In this document: positions 26,058 to 33,718 of the stretch, in pieces | How positions within the stretch are numbered: the stretch's first letter is position 1 | How the letters are laid out: each line of letters begins with the position of its first letter | DNA from: Nitrospirillum pindoramense | Lineage (GTDB): Bacteria > Pseudomonadota > Alphaproteobacteria > Azospirillales > Azospirillaceae | Direction: 5' to 3' | DNA length: 64,000 bases | Assembly: GCF_007827955.1 (NCBI RefSeq) | Contig: NZ_VITR01000017.1 | Location: forward strand, 62,001 to 126,000 | The notes under the pieces: model-generated | The model's input: only the letters and a program-made list of their open reading frames with translations | The model's database searches: none | Told to the model about the DNA's origin: nothing | Translations under genes and position numbers: made by a program

Positions 26058-26116
26058 CGCCGCCATCAATTCCGTCTGCGCCATTTCCGTCAGTGCTTTT
26101 TCAAGGACGCCTGCCC

Positions 26117-26641
26117 ATGTTCCAAGCCCGCACCAGCGACACCCCGCGCGACAAGGCCACGCTGTACAGCGACCTGACACTGGACCTGACCGGCCTGCTG
26201 ACCGATGAGCGCGATGCCATCGCCAACGCCGCCAACCTGTCGGCCCTGCTGTTCACCACCCTGCCGGACCTGAACTGGGCCGGTTTCTATTTCATGCGCA
26301 ACGCCGCGAAAGGCAATCTTGGCGGCACGCGGGAACTGGTGCTGGGCCCGTTCCAGGGCAGGCCGGCCTGCGTGCGTATCGCCGTGGGCCGCGGCGTCTG
26401 CGGCACCGCCGTGGAACGGCGCCAGTCCGTGCTGGTGGAGGATGTGCACGCCTTCCCTGGTCACATCGCCTGTGACGCGGCCTCACGCTCGGAACTGGTG
26501 GTGCCGCTGATGCTGGACGGCCAGGTCCTGGGCGTCATCGACCTGGACAGCCCCAACCCGGCCCGTTTCGACGCGGAAGACCAGGCCGGTGTCGAGGCCC
26601 TGGCGGCGCTGTTCGTGGCCGGCAGCGACTGGCCTTTGTAA
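26117..26641 (+). CDS. msrC: Free methionine-(R)-sulfoxide reductase (GAF-domain fRMsr)
   Basis: A 174-residue single GAF-domain enzyme. The cysteines that define the family are in place: P-A-C-V-R-I (Cys85), G-R-G-V-C-G-T-A-V (Cys95) and H-I-A-C-D-A-A-S (Cys119). They match the three redox cysteines of E. coli YebR/MsrC. The reaction is thioredoxin-linked reduction of free Met-R-sulfoxide in the cytoplasm. The start at ATG 26117 is supported by AAGGA at 26103-26107; the reading frame is open far upstream and overlaps the previous gene, so the longer form is rejected. Position between the amidotransferase and NnrS genes fits an oxidative/nitrosative repair role. Confidence 0.93.
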   Translation: MFQARTSDTPRDKATLYSDLTLDLTGLLTDERDAIANAANLSALLFTTLPDLNWAGFYFMRNAAKGNLGGTRELVLGPFQGRPACVRIAVGRGVCGTAVERRQSVLVEDVHAFPGHIACDAASRSELVVPLMLDGQVLGVIDLDSPNPARFDAEDQAGVEALAALFVAGSDWPL

Positions 26642-26817
26642 GTTTGCCCTGCGGGCGGCCCCATCCGGGGCCTTGCCATCCTCGCTCTCCCCCTCCGGTG
26701 CTCGCTGCGGCATCCGGGGCCCAGTTGTTTGCGCCAGCACAACGATGGCGGTTGGGGAAAGCGCCACCCTGGACAGGATCGCGCCGGTTCCGGCGTGCCT
26801 GTCTGGAGGGTTCGCCC

Positions 26818-28023
26818 ATGGTCCCCGTGTCACGCCCCTATGCCGGCCCCCCGCTGCTGACGGAGGGCTTCCGTCCCTTCTTCCTGGCGTCGGCGGCCTG
26901 GGCCGCCATCGCCTTGCCGATCTGGGTAGCGCTGCTGAGCGGCGGCATCGCCGGGCCCCCCGGGCTGGATCCGCTGGCCTGGCATATCCATGAGATGCTG
27001 TTCGGCTTCGTCATGGCGGGGGTGGCGGGCTTCATCCTGACCGCCATTCCTAACTGGACCGGCCGGTCGCCCTTGCGCGGCGTGCCCTTGGGGGCCCTGG
27101 TCGCCCTGTGGCTGGCGGGGCGGCTGCTGGCGCTCGCCGCCCTGGTCTCCACACCCCCGGCCATCGTGGTGGGGGCGGTTGATGCCGGGTTGCCCCTGGC
27201 GCTGGCCGCCTATGCCGCGCGCCAGGTGGTGGCGGCGCGCAACTGGCGCAACCTGATGATGGCCGTGCCGCTGCTGGTGCTGACGGCGGCCGACCTGTTG
27301 ATGGTGGCGGAAGGGGCCGGTGCCGCCGTGCCAACCGGCTTGGGCTGGCGCCTGGGGCTGGCCGCCATCGTCATCCTGATTTCCGCCATCGGCGGGCGCA
27401 TCATCCCGGCGTTCACCCGCAACTGGCTGGTAAAGCGCGGGGCCATGGCCCTGCCACCGGCCAAGCCCGGCGTGGTCGACCGGCTGGCGCTGGCCAGCCT
27501 ACATGTCGGCCTGCTGGCCTGGGCCTTCCTGGCCAACGGCCACGGCGTGGGGCCCGTGGCGGCTGGCGGCCTGCTTCTGACGGCCAGCGCCCTGAACCTG
27601 GCGCGGCTGGGCCGCTGGCGGGGATGGACCACCCTGGCCGAGCCGCTGCTGAGCGTCCTGCACCTGGGATATCTGTGGCTGGTGGCGGGTGCCGCCCTGC
27701 TGGGCGCCAGCCTGCTGACCGGCGCCGTCCCCACCGCCACCGCCATCCACGCCCTGACCGCCGGGTCCATCGGCACCATGATGCTGGCGGTCATGAGCCG
27801 GGCGTCGCTGGGCCATACCGGCCGTACCCTCACGGCCGATCGGGTGACGGTCTGGGTCTACGTCCTGGTCAACGGCGCGGCGCTGTCCCGCATCGTGGCC
27901 AGCGTGATGGGCGACATGCCGCTGTCGCTGCTGGCCCTGTCGGCACTGGCGTGGGTTGCCGCCTTCCTGCTGTTCGCCGGCCGCTACGCCCCGTACTGGT
28001 GCCGCCCCCGGCTGGCCGCTTGA
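26818..28023 (+). CDS. nnrS: NnrS family membrane protein
   Basis: A 401-residue, roughly 12-helix, haem- and copper-containing inner-membrane protein. The diagnostic stretch W-H-I-H-E-M-L-F-G-F-V-M-A-G-V-A-G-F is followed by T-A-I-P-N-W-T-G-R. A later repeat of the fold shows G-G-R-I-I-P-A-F-T-R-N-W and L-T-A-G-S-I-G-T-M-M-L-A-V-M-S-R-A. NnrS protects against nitric oxide and other nitrosative stress by limiting iron-NO complex formation, and is normally controlled by NO-sensing regulators. GGAGGG at 26805-26810 sets ATG 26818. It converges on cydB, with a GC-rich hairpin between them. Confidence 0.94.
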   Translation: MVPVSRPYAGPPLLTEGFRPFFLASAAWAAIALPIWVALLSGGIAGPPGLDPLAWHIHEMLFGFVMAGVAGFILTAIPNWTGRSPLRGVPLGALVALWLAGRLLALAALVSTPPAIVVGAVDAGLPLALAAYAARQVVAARNWRNLMMAVPLLVLTAADLLMVAEGAGAAVPTGLGWRLGLAAIVILISAIGGRIIPAFTRNWLVKRGAMALPPAKPGVVDRLALASLHVGLLAWAFLANGHGVGPVAAGGLLLTASALNLARLGRWRGWTTLAEPLLSVLHLGYLWLVAGAALLGASLLTGAVPTATAIHALTAGSIGTMMLAVMSRASLGHTGRTLTADRVTVWVYVLVNGAALSRIVASVMGDMPLSLLALSALAWVAAFLLFAGRYAPYWCRPRLAA

Positions 28024-28031
28024 GAGGGGAC

Positions 28032-28053
28032 GGGGCCGGCGCGAACCGGCCCC
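28032..28053. terminator. GC-rich hairpin between convergent nnrS and cydB
   Basis: The perfect 8-base arms GGGGCCGG and CCGGCCCC enclose CGCGAA, just after the nnrS stop and before the cydB stop on the other strand. No T-run follows on either strand, so it may be a weak bidirectional terminator. Confidence 0.5.
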
Positions 28054-28070
28054 CGCAGCACCCATGCCGG

Positions 28071-29084
28071 TCAATGATACCCGGCGTCGGCCTTCACCTT
28101 GCCGCGGAAGACCCAGTAGGACCATCCGCTGTAGAGCAGGATGATGGGCAGCAGGAACAGCGTGCCCACCAGCAGGAAGGCCTGGGTGCTTTGCGAGCTG
28201 GCGGCCTCCCACAGGGAATATTTGTGGGGCACGATGTTGGGCCACAGGCTGATGGCCAGGCCCAGATAGGCGGTGAGGAACAGGCCGATGCCATAGACGA
28301 AGGGCCAGGCGTCATGGTTCCGGCCCAGGCTGCGCCATGTCGCCCAGGCCAGCAGCGCGCTGGCGAGGGGTACGGGCGCCAGGAAGGCGGTGTTGGGCCA
28401 AGTGAACCAGCGCTGGGCGATGTCGGGCTCGGCATAGGGCGTCCACAGGCTGACGATGCCGATGCCGGCCAGCACCAGCAGCAGGGCGCGGCGTCCCTGC
28501 ATGCGCGCCCAATCCTGCAAGCCACCCTCGGTCTTCAGCACCAGCCAGCCGGCGCCCAGCAGGGTGTAGCCCGCCATCAAGGCCACACCCGTCAGGACGG
28601 AAAAGGGTGTCAGCCAATCGAAGGAGCCGCCGGTGAACTGGCGCCCCTCGACCTGGAAGCCCTGGATGAAGGCACCCAGTACCGTCCCCTGGGCGAAGGT
28701 GGCGACGGCGGAGCCATAGGCGAAGGCGTTGTCCCAAAAGCCCCGGTGCTCCTTGTCCTTGAAGCGGAACTCGAAGGCCACGCCCCGGAAGATAAGGGCC
28801 AGCAGCATGAGCAGGACGGGGAAGTACAGGGCCGGAATGATGATGGCGAAGGCCAGCGGGAAGGCCGCCAGCAAGGCGACGCCCCCCAGGATCAGCCAGG
28901 TCTCGTTGCCATCCCAGATGGGCGCGATGGAATTCATGATGATGGCGCGCGAGGTGCTGTCCGGGTTCAGGCCGTAGAGCATGCCCACGCCCAGATCGAA
29001 CCCGTCCAGCAGCACGTAGAAGAAGACACCGGCGCCCAGGATCACCGTCCAGACACCGACAAGGTCGAGAATGGGGCCGTTCAT
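28071..29084 (-). CDS. cydB: Cytochrome bd-type ubiquinol oxidase subunit II
   Basis: A 337-residue membrane protein. The opening V-L-L-D-G-F-D-L-G-V-G-M-L and I-A-P-I-W-D-G-N-E-T-W-L-I are the standard CydB signatures; F-P-L-A-F and F-R-G-V-A-F-E-F-R-F-K follow. Eight membrane helices are expected. With CydA it forms the quinol-to-oxygen reductase of the inner membrane, which works at low oxygen and resists NO and cyanide. Its ATG overlaps the cydA stop by 4 bases (ATGA), a sign of translational coupling. No cydX-like small frame was found after it. Confidence 0.96.
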   Translation of the reverse strand: MNGPILDLVGVWTVILGAGVFFYVLLDGFDLGVGMLYGLNPDSTSRAIIMNSIAPIWDGNETWLILGGVALLAAFPLAFAIIIPALYFPVLLMLLALIFRGVAFEFRFKDKEHRGFWDNAFAYGSAVATFAQGTVLGAFIQGFQVEGRQFTGGSFDWLTPFSVLTGVALMAGYTLLGAGWLVLKTEGGLQDWARMQGRRALLLVLAGIGIVSLWTPYAEPDIAQRWFTWPNTAFLAPVPLASALLAWATWRSLGRNHDAWPFVYGIGLFLTAYLGLAISLWPNIVPHKYSLWEAASSQSTQAFLLVGTLFLLPIILLYSGWSYWVFRGKVKADAGYH

Positions 29085-30526
29085 GGCGCGTGTCCTTCAA
29101 GGGAGGGGGAGGCGGAACCGTCGGGAAGCTGGGCCAGCGGCAGGGCCACCACGGGCTGGGCGGGGCGGCCGCTTTCCACCGGCGTGTCATTCTGGGCGTC
29201 ATGGTCCAGCGGGCCGTTGCGCACGATGCGCCGCAGGAACAGCAGGCCGGTGGGATAGATCAGCAGATAGACGGCCAGGTACATCAGCAGGGACAGCAAC
29301 ACGTCACCGCCGGTCAGCGATGGCGTCACCGAATCCGCTGTGCGCATCAGGCCATAAACGGTCCAGGGCTGGCGCCCCACCTCCGTCGTCGTCCAACCGG
29401 CCAGGACGGCGACGAAGCCCAGGGGGCCGGCCCATTGCACGCCGCGCAGGTACCAGCCCGCGCTGTACAGCCGCCCACCCCAGCGCAGCAGCCACCCCAC
29501 GCCGACGATGGCCAGCATCAACAGCCCGGCGCCGACCATGACGCGGAAGGCCCAATAAACCACCAGCACCGGCGGCCGCTCATCCGCCGGGAAATCCTTC
29601 AGCCCCTTCACCGCACCGTCCCAGTGATGGGTCAGGTAGAGGCTGCCCAGCTTGGGCACGGTGATTTCCCAATGGTTGGTTTCCGCCTTCTGATCGGGAA
29701 AGCCGAAGAGGGAGGCGGGAACACCCTGCCCGCCCTCCCACAACCCTTCCATGGCGGCCAGCTTGGCCGGCTGGTGTTCCAGGGTGTTCAGGCCATGCAT
29801 GTCGCCCAGCACGATCTGCAGCGGCACGAACAGGGTGAGGAAGCCCAGCGCCATGCGCATCATCACCCGCCCTTCCTCCGGGAAACGACCCTGGCGCAGG
29901 GTGTAGGCGCCCACCGCCAGGACGACGAAGGCGGTGGTGACGTAGAAGCCGCTGACCACATGGGCCAGGCGATAGGGGAAGCTGGGGCTGAAAATGATGT
30001 CCACCCAGCTGGCTGGGAAGAAGCGCCCGTCGATGACGGTGTAGCCCTGGGGGGTCTGCATCCAGCTGTTCACCGCCAGGATCCAGAAGGTGGAGAGCAG
30101 CGTGCCCAGGGCCACCATGCTGGCGGCCACGAAATGGGCCCAGGGCGGCACCAGCTTGCGCCCGAACAGGAGCACGCCCAGGAAGGCGGCCTCCAGGAAG
30201 AAGGCCGTCAGCCCCTCATAGGCGAACAGCGGCCCCACCACGTTGGACACGGCATCGGTGAAACGGCTCCAGTTCGTGCCGAACTGGAAGGGCATGACGA
30301 TGCCGCTGACCACGCCCATGCCGAAGGTGACGGCGAAAACGCGGATCCAGAATTTGGAAATCCGCAGGTAAACGGGCTTGGCGGTCCAGGCGTGCAGGCC
30401 TTCCAACATGGCGATGTAGGAGGCGATGCCCACGGTGAAGGCCGGCAGCAGGATATGCCAGGCCACCACCCAGACGAATTGCAACCGGGACAGAATCAAC
30501 GGATCCAGCAAACTGTCGGTAGACAT
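29081..30526 (-). CDS. cydA: Cytochrome bd-type ubiquinol oxidase subunit I (short Q-loop, CIO type)
   Basis: A 481-residue protein, shorter than E. coli CydA (522), in line with the short-Q-loop cyanide-insensitive oxidase branch. The haem b595/d ligand region is F-V-W-V-V-A-W-H-I-L-L-P-A-F (His24); M-P-F-Q-F-G-T-N-W, G-L-T-A-F-F-L-E-A-A-F-L-G and T-E-V-G-R-Q-P-W are diagnostic. The ATG at 30526 is set by AAGGAG on the minus strand; a 23-residue upstream extension lacks support. It is the first gene of the cydAB operon. The leader contains tandem copies of GGATTGAA (plus strand 30681-30696), not an Fnr box. Confidence 0.96.
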   Translation of the reverse strand: MSTDSLLDPLILSRLQFVWVVAWHILLPAFTVGIASYIAMLEGLHAWTAKPVYLRISKFWIRVFAVTFGMGVVSGIVMPFQFGTNWSRFTDAVSNVVGPLFAYEGLTAFFLEAAFLGVLLFGRKLVPPWAHFVAASMVALGTLLSTFWILAVNSWMQTPQGYTVIDGRFFPASWVDIIFSPSFPYRLAHVVSGFYVTTAFVVLAVGAYTLRQGRFPEEGRVMMRMALGFLTLFVPLQIVLGDMHGLNTLEHQPAKLAAMEGLWEGGQGVPASLFGFPDQKAETNHWEITVPKLGSLYLTHHWDGAVKGLKDFPADERPPVLVVYWAFRVMVGAGLLMLAIVGVGWLLRWGGRLYSAGWYLRGVQWAGPLGFVAVLAGWTTTEVGRQPWTVYGLMRTADSVTPSLTGGDVLLSLLMYLAVYLLIYPTGLLFLRRIVRNGPLDHDAQNDTPVESGRPAQPVVALPLAQLPDGSASPSLEGHAP

Positions 30527-30680
30527 GGGACTGGTCTCCTTCTCGGATGCCACCGGGCTCCGGCGCCGCTGGAGACGGCCACCCGGTTGAAACACCCTCG
30601 GCGTTCACAGGCGGACAGGATCCGCTTAAGCGGGCGAACCGTCCATCGGTCGAATTGTCTAAGGCCTGCGAGGCTTTGAA

Positions 30681-30696
30681 GGATTGAAGGATTGAA
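30681..30696. repeat. Tandem 8-mer in the cydAB upstream region
   Basis: Two exact copies of GGATTGAA lie head to tail, with a degenerate third (TTTGAAGG) before them, about 155 bases upstream of the cydA start and 21 bases beyond the GH43 stop. They may be direct-repeat regulator half-sites or chance; nothing else is recognised in the 190-base gap. Confidence 0.3.
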
Positions 30697-30716
30697 TTGA
30701 AAAATAACGGCGGCCG

Positions 30717-32126
30717 TCAGAATAGGGACCATTCCCACAGGGCCGCCTCGCCCGTGAACACCAGCCGCAGGTAGCGGGCACGCACCGGATGCGAAACGAT
30801 GATGGGGGAGCCGTGCCCCGTCTGGTCGGGGGTGACCCGTTTCCAGGTGCGCCCGTCATCCGACGCCTCGACGCGGAAATGATAAACGTGGGTCGGATAC
30901 TCCGGCAGAAGGCGGCTTTCCTTGATGGGCCGCACCGCCCCCAAATCCGCCGTCAAAACCGCGGCTTCACCCGGGGCGGGCTTCCACAAGGTGGCGTAAT
31001 TGTCGTCACCGGCCCGCGCCGGACCATGAAGACCATCGCCACCGCCCACCGCCCGCCACGTCAGGCCGATGGTGCGACGGGGGGCGAACCCGGCCACCGG
31101 CGCGTCGTGGCTGGGGATGACGCGCCGCAATAGGCCATCGGCGCCCACGTCCAGACGGTCCACCACGACCTGGCGCAACACCGCGGCATCGGCCGGGGGA
31201 AAGGGCAGCCCCTGGCGGTGATACAGGATGTAGGTCTGCCCACCGGACCGGAAAACGGCGTGATGCCCTGGGCTGATGATCTGTTTGTCGGCGTCGGTCG
31301 CCAGCAAGGGATTGCCGGGCGCCTCGGTGAACGGCCCCAGCGGGGATTCCCCCACGGCGTACCGGACCTGATAAGTGCCAGCGATGGTGTTGCCGTCGCT
31401 GTACATCAGGAAATAGCGGCCGCCGGTCTTCAGCATGAACGGCGCCTCGAAGTAATGCCCGGGCGTGACGTCCCGCGGTTGCCCGTCGAAGGAAATCATG
31501 TCGGGGTTCAGCCGGACCACGAAGCAGTGTCCGTTGACCCAGTTCAGTCCCGAGCCCCAGTAGAGATACGCCTGGCCGTCATCGTCGATGAAGGCCTCGG
31601 CGTCGATCATATGGTATCCGGGAATGAAATTGGCCGGGATCAGGGGCTTGCCGCCCTTGGCATCCCGCCAGGGACCGGCAGGGGTGGGGGCGGTGCCGAC
31701 CCATACCTCACTGCCCACCGAGACATACATCCACCACCGCCCATCCCGGCCCTGGACCACCGAGGGCGCCCAGACCTTGGCGTCACCGGAGGTTGGGCTG
31801 GTTGCCGCGGCCTTGGTGGGCCAATCCGGCGTGGAAAAGGTCCAGTCCCGACCATTGTCGGACTGCCACAAACCCAACCGATCGTCACCCCAGGGATCCA
31901 GGGTGGTGAAGACGTACCATCGGCCCTGCCAGTGCACGATGGACGGATCGGCGGCATAACCAGGCAGCAAGGGGTTGCCTTGCCCAGGCGCGTCCCATGG
32001 TGATTCCGCACCGTGCGCGGCGGGAACAACGGGCATGGCCGACAGGACCAGCGCCATCAGCGCATGGCGGGCCCACCCTCCTACCCGTGGAAGGCCAAAG
32101 CCGCCCTTCGATGCCCACCCCCTCAT
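30717..32126 (-). CDS. Secreted glycoside hydrolase family 43 with C-terminal discoidin-like domain
   Basis: A 469-residue protein. The signal peptide (A-L-M-A-L-V-L-S-A-M-P-V-V-P-A-A-H-G-A-E) leads to a five-bladed propeller. Candidate catalytic Asp is in G-Y-A-A-D-P-S-I-V, the pKa-modulating Asp in M-I-D-A-E-A-F-I-D-D-D-G, and the acid Glu in H-Y-F-E-A-P-F-M. The last 140 residues (T-A-D-L-G-A-V-R-P-I, F-R-V-E-A-S-D-D-G-R-T-W, R-A-R-Y-L-R-L-V-F) resemble an F5/8 type C carbohydrate-binding module. GH43 enzymes cut arabinose- or xylose-containing polymers. The ATG at 32126 overlaps the stop of the halogenase-like gene (ATGA), so the two are co-translated; the longer start at 32141 is less likely. 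Exact substrate unknown. Confidence 0.88.
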   Translation of the reverse strand: MRGWASKGGFGLPRVGGWARHALMALVLSAMPVVPAAHGAESPWDAPGQGNPLLPGYAADPSIVHWQGRWYVFTTLDPWGDDRLGLWQSDNGRDWTFSTPDWPTKAAATSPTSGDAKVWAPSVVQGRDGRWWMYVSVGSEVWVGTAPTPAGPWRDAKGGKPLIPANFIPGYHMIDAEAFIDDDGQAYLYWGSGLNWVNGHCFVVRLNPDMISFDGQPRDVTPGHYFEAPFMLKTGGRYFLMYSDGNTIAGTYQVRYAVGESPLGPFTEAPGNPLLATDADKQIISPGHHAVFRSGGQTYILYHRQGLPFPPADAAVLRQVVVDRLDVGADGLLRRVIPSHDAPVAGFAPRRTIGLTWRAVGGGDGLHGPARAGDDNYATLWKPAPGEAAVLTADLGAVRPIKESRLLPEYPTHVYHFRVEASDDGRTWKRVTPDQTGHGSPIIVSHPVRARYLRLVFTGEAALWEWSLF

Positions 32127-33652
32127 AAGGACTCTCCCCAAGGCTGGAAACCAGCGTCCACCCGGGTGCGGATGAACTCACCATGGCTGGGCAGCCGCTG
32201 AACCGAGGCGGCGGTCACCGCGGCAATCCTTTCCAGCCTGGCCTGGGCCTCCGTCTCCGGCATGCCGTCGGCCAGGGGATCGTAGCCCTCCGCCGTCAGC
32301 CCCTGGCCCTGCATGACCGCCAGCCAACTGGTCTTGGTGAACAGGTCATCCGCCTCGCGGAAGACACGGCCGGTGGCGCGGTAGATGCGCAGACGTTCGG
32401 CCAGGGTTTCCGGCACCTCCATGGTCCGGACATGGGCCCAGTACGGGGTATCGGCCCGCTCCGTGGCATGGAAATGCAGGATCACGAAGTCGCGCACGCT
32501 GTCGAACTCGGCGGCCATCAGGCGGTTGTAGCGGCGAATGTCCGCCGGCTCGAACGCGCGGGTGGGGAACATTTCCAAAAGCCGGGCGATGCCCGCCTGG
32601 ATCAGGTGGATGCTGGTGGATTCCAAGGGTTCCAGGAAGCCGGCGGCCAATCCCAAGGCCACACAGTTCTTGACCCAGAAGGCGTCCCGACGGCCCGTGC
32701 GGAAGCGCAGCAGGCGCGGCTCCGCCAAGGCCGCGCCATCGAGATTGGCCATCAGCGTCGCCATGGCACCCTCATCGGATAGATGGGCGCTGGCGTAGAC
32801 ATAGCCATTCCCGATGCGGTTGCGCAGGGGAATGCGCCATTGCCAGCCGGCGGCGCGGGCCGTCGACCGGGTGTAGGGCGTGAACGACCCGCCCGGCGCG
32901 CACGGAACGGCCACCGCCCGGTCATTGGGCAGCCAGTGCCCCCAATCCTGGAATCCCGCCCCCAGGGCATCGGCGATCAACAATCCCCGGAAGCCGGAAC
33001 AGTCGATGAAGAAGTCGGCGGTCACGCGCGAGCCGCAAGACAGCGTCACCGCCTCGATGAACCCATCGGGCCGCAGGTCCACCGCCGTCACGCGCCCCTC
33101 GCGCCGCGTGACGCCGGCGGCCTCGGCATGGGTGCGCAACAGCTGGGCGTAAAGCGCCGCATCGAAATGGAAGGCGTAGCTGATGCGGGACAACGGGGTG
33201 TTGTCGCCCTGCGTGGGCCGCGCGAAGCGGCCAGCCGCGGCGGCGGCGGCGCAAATGGAATAGGCCTCCAGCGGCCCCGCCAACCCACGCGACCGCAGCT
33301 TGTGCCACAGGCCATCAAAGGGAACGGGGCCGAAATCGACCCCATGGTCGCCGAAGGGATGAAAATACAGGTGCCCTGGCCTCAGCCAATCAATGAATTC
33401 GATGCCCAGCTTGAAGGTGCCCTGGGTGGCGCGCAGGAAGTCATCCTCGTTGATGCCCAGCATCGCGTTGAAGGCCTGGATGGGCGGAATGGTCGCCTCC
33501 CCCACCCCGACGGTGCCGATCTCCTCCGACTCCACCAGGGTTATGGCCGGGCCGTGGCGGCCCAGGACACGGGCCAGCGCGGCGGCCGCCATCCAACCGG
33601 CGGTGCCGCCACCGATGATCGCGATGTGTCCAAGCGGTCCGTTCTGGCTCAC
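32123..33652 (-). CDS. Tryptophan-halogenase-family flavoprotein in a carbohydrate-uptake locus
   Basis: A 509-residue FAD protein. The dinucleotide motif is I-I-G-G-G-T-A-G-W-M-A-A (residues 12-23), G-E-A-T-I-P-P-I follows at 51-58, and F-K-L-G-I-E-F keeps a Lys (Lys81) where PrnA-type halogenases carry the chloramine-forming Lys79. The halogenase hallmark W-x-W-x-I-P appears as G-W-Q-W-R-I-P-L. GTG 33652 is preferred because GGAAGAG lies just upstream; the ATG at 33709 adds 19 residues with no ribosome site. It sits between a TonB receptor and a GH43 gene, as in carbohydrate-utilisation loci of Caulobacter and Xanthomonas, where homologues have no agreed substrate. Natural-product halogenation is not suggested by the setting. 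Confidence 0.87.
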   Translation of the reverse strand: MSQNGPLGHIAIIGGGTAGWMAAAALARVLGRHGPAITLVESEEIGTVGVGEATIPPIQAFNAMLGINEDDFLRATQGTFKLGIEFIDWLRPGHLYFHPFGDHGVDFGPVPFDGLWHKLRSRGLAGPLEAYSICAAAAAAGRFARPTQGDNTPLSRISYAFHFDAALYAQLLRTHAEAAGVTRREGRVTAVDLRPDGFIEAVTLSCGSRVTADFFIDCSGFRGLLIADALGAGFQDWGHWLPNDRAVAVPCAPGGSFTPYTRSTARAAGWQWRIPLRNRIGNGYVYASAHLSDEGAMATLMANLDGAALAEPRLLRFRTGRRDAFWVKNCVALGLAAGFLEPLESTSIHLIQAGIARLLEMFPTRAFEPADIRRYNRLMAAEFDSVRDFVILHFHATERADTPYWAHVRTMEVPETLAERLRIYRATGRVFREADDLFTKTSWLAVMQGQGLTAEGYDPLADGMPETEAQARLERIAAVTAASVQRLPSHGEFIRTRVDAGFQPWGESL

Positions 33653-33718
33653 GATGCAACACTCTTCCAGGAAAAGGGGCCGGTGTGGTCCCGATGACCA
33701 CACCGGCAAGGAAGGGAC

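Noticed and set aside
30681-30696. Fnr/Dnr box before cydAB
   Set aside because: The TTGAA-containing repeats are direct, not inverted, and do not match TTGAT-N4-ATCAA.
32123-33652. Halogenated natural-product gene cluster
   Set aside because: Only the halogenase homologue is present; its neighbours are a TonB receptor and a glycosidase, with no synthase or tailoring genes.
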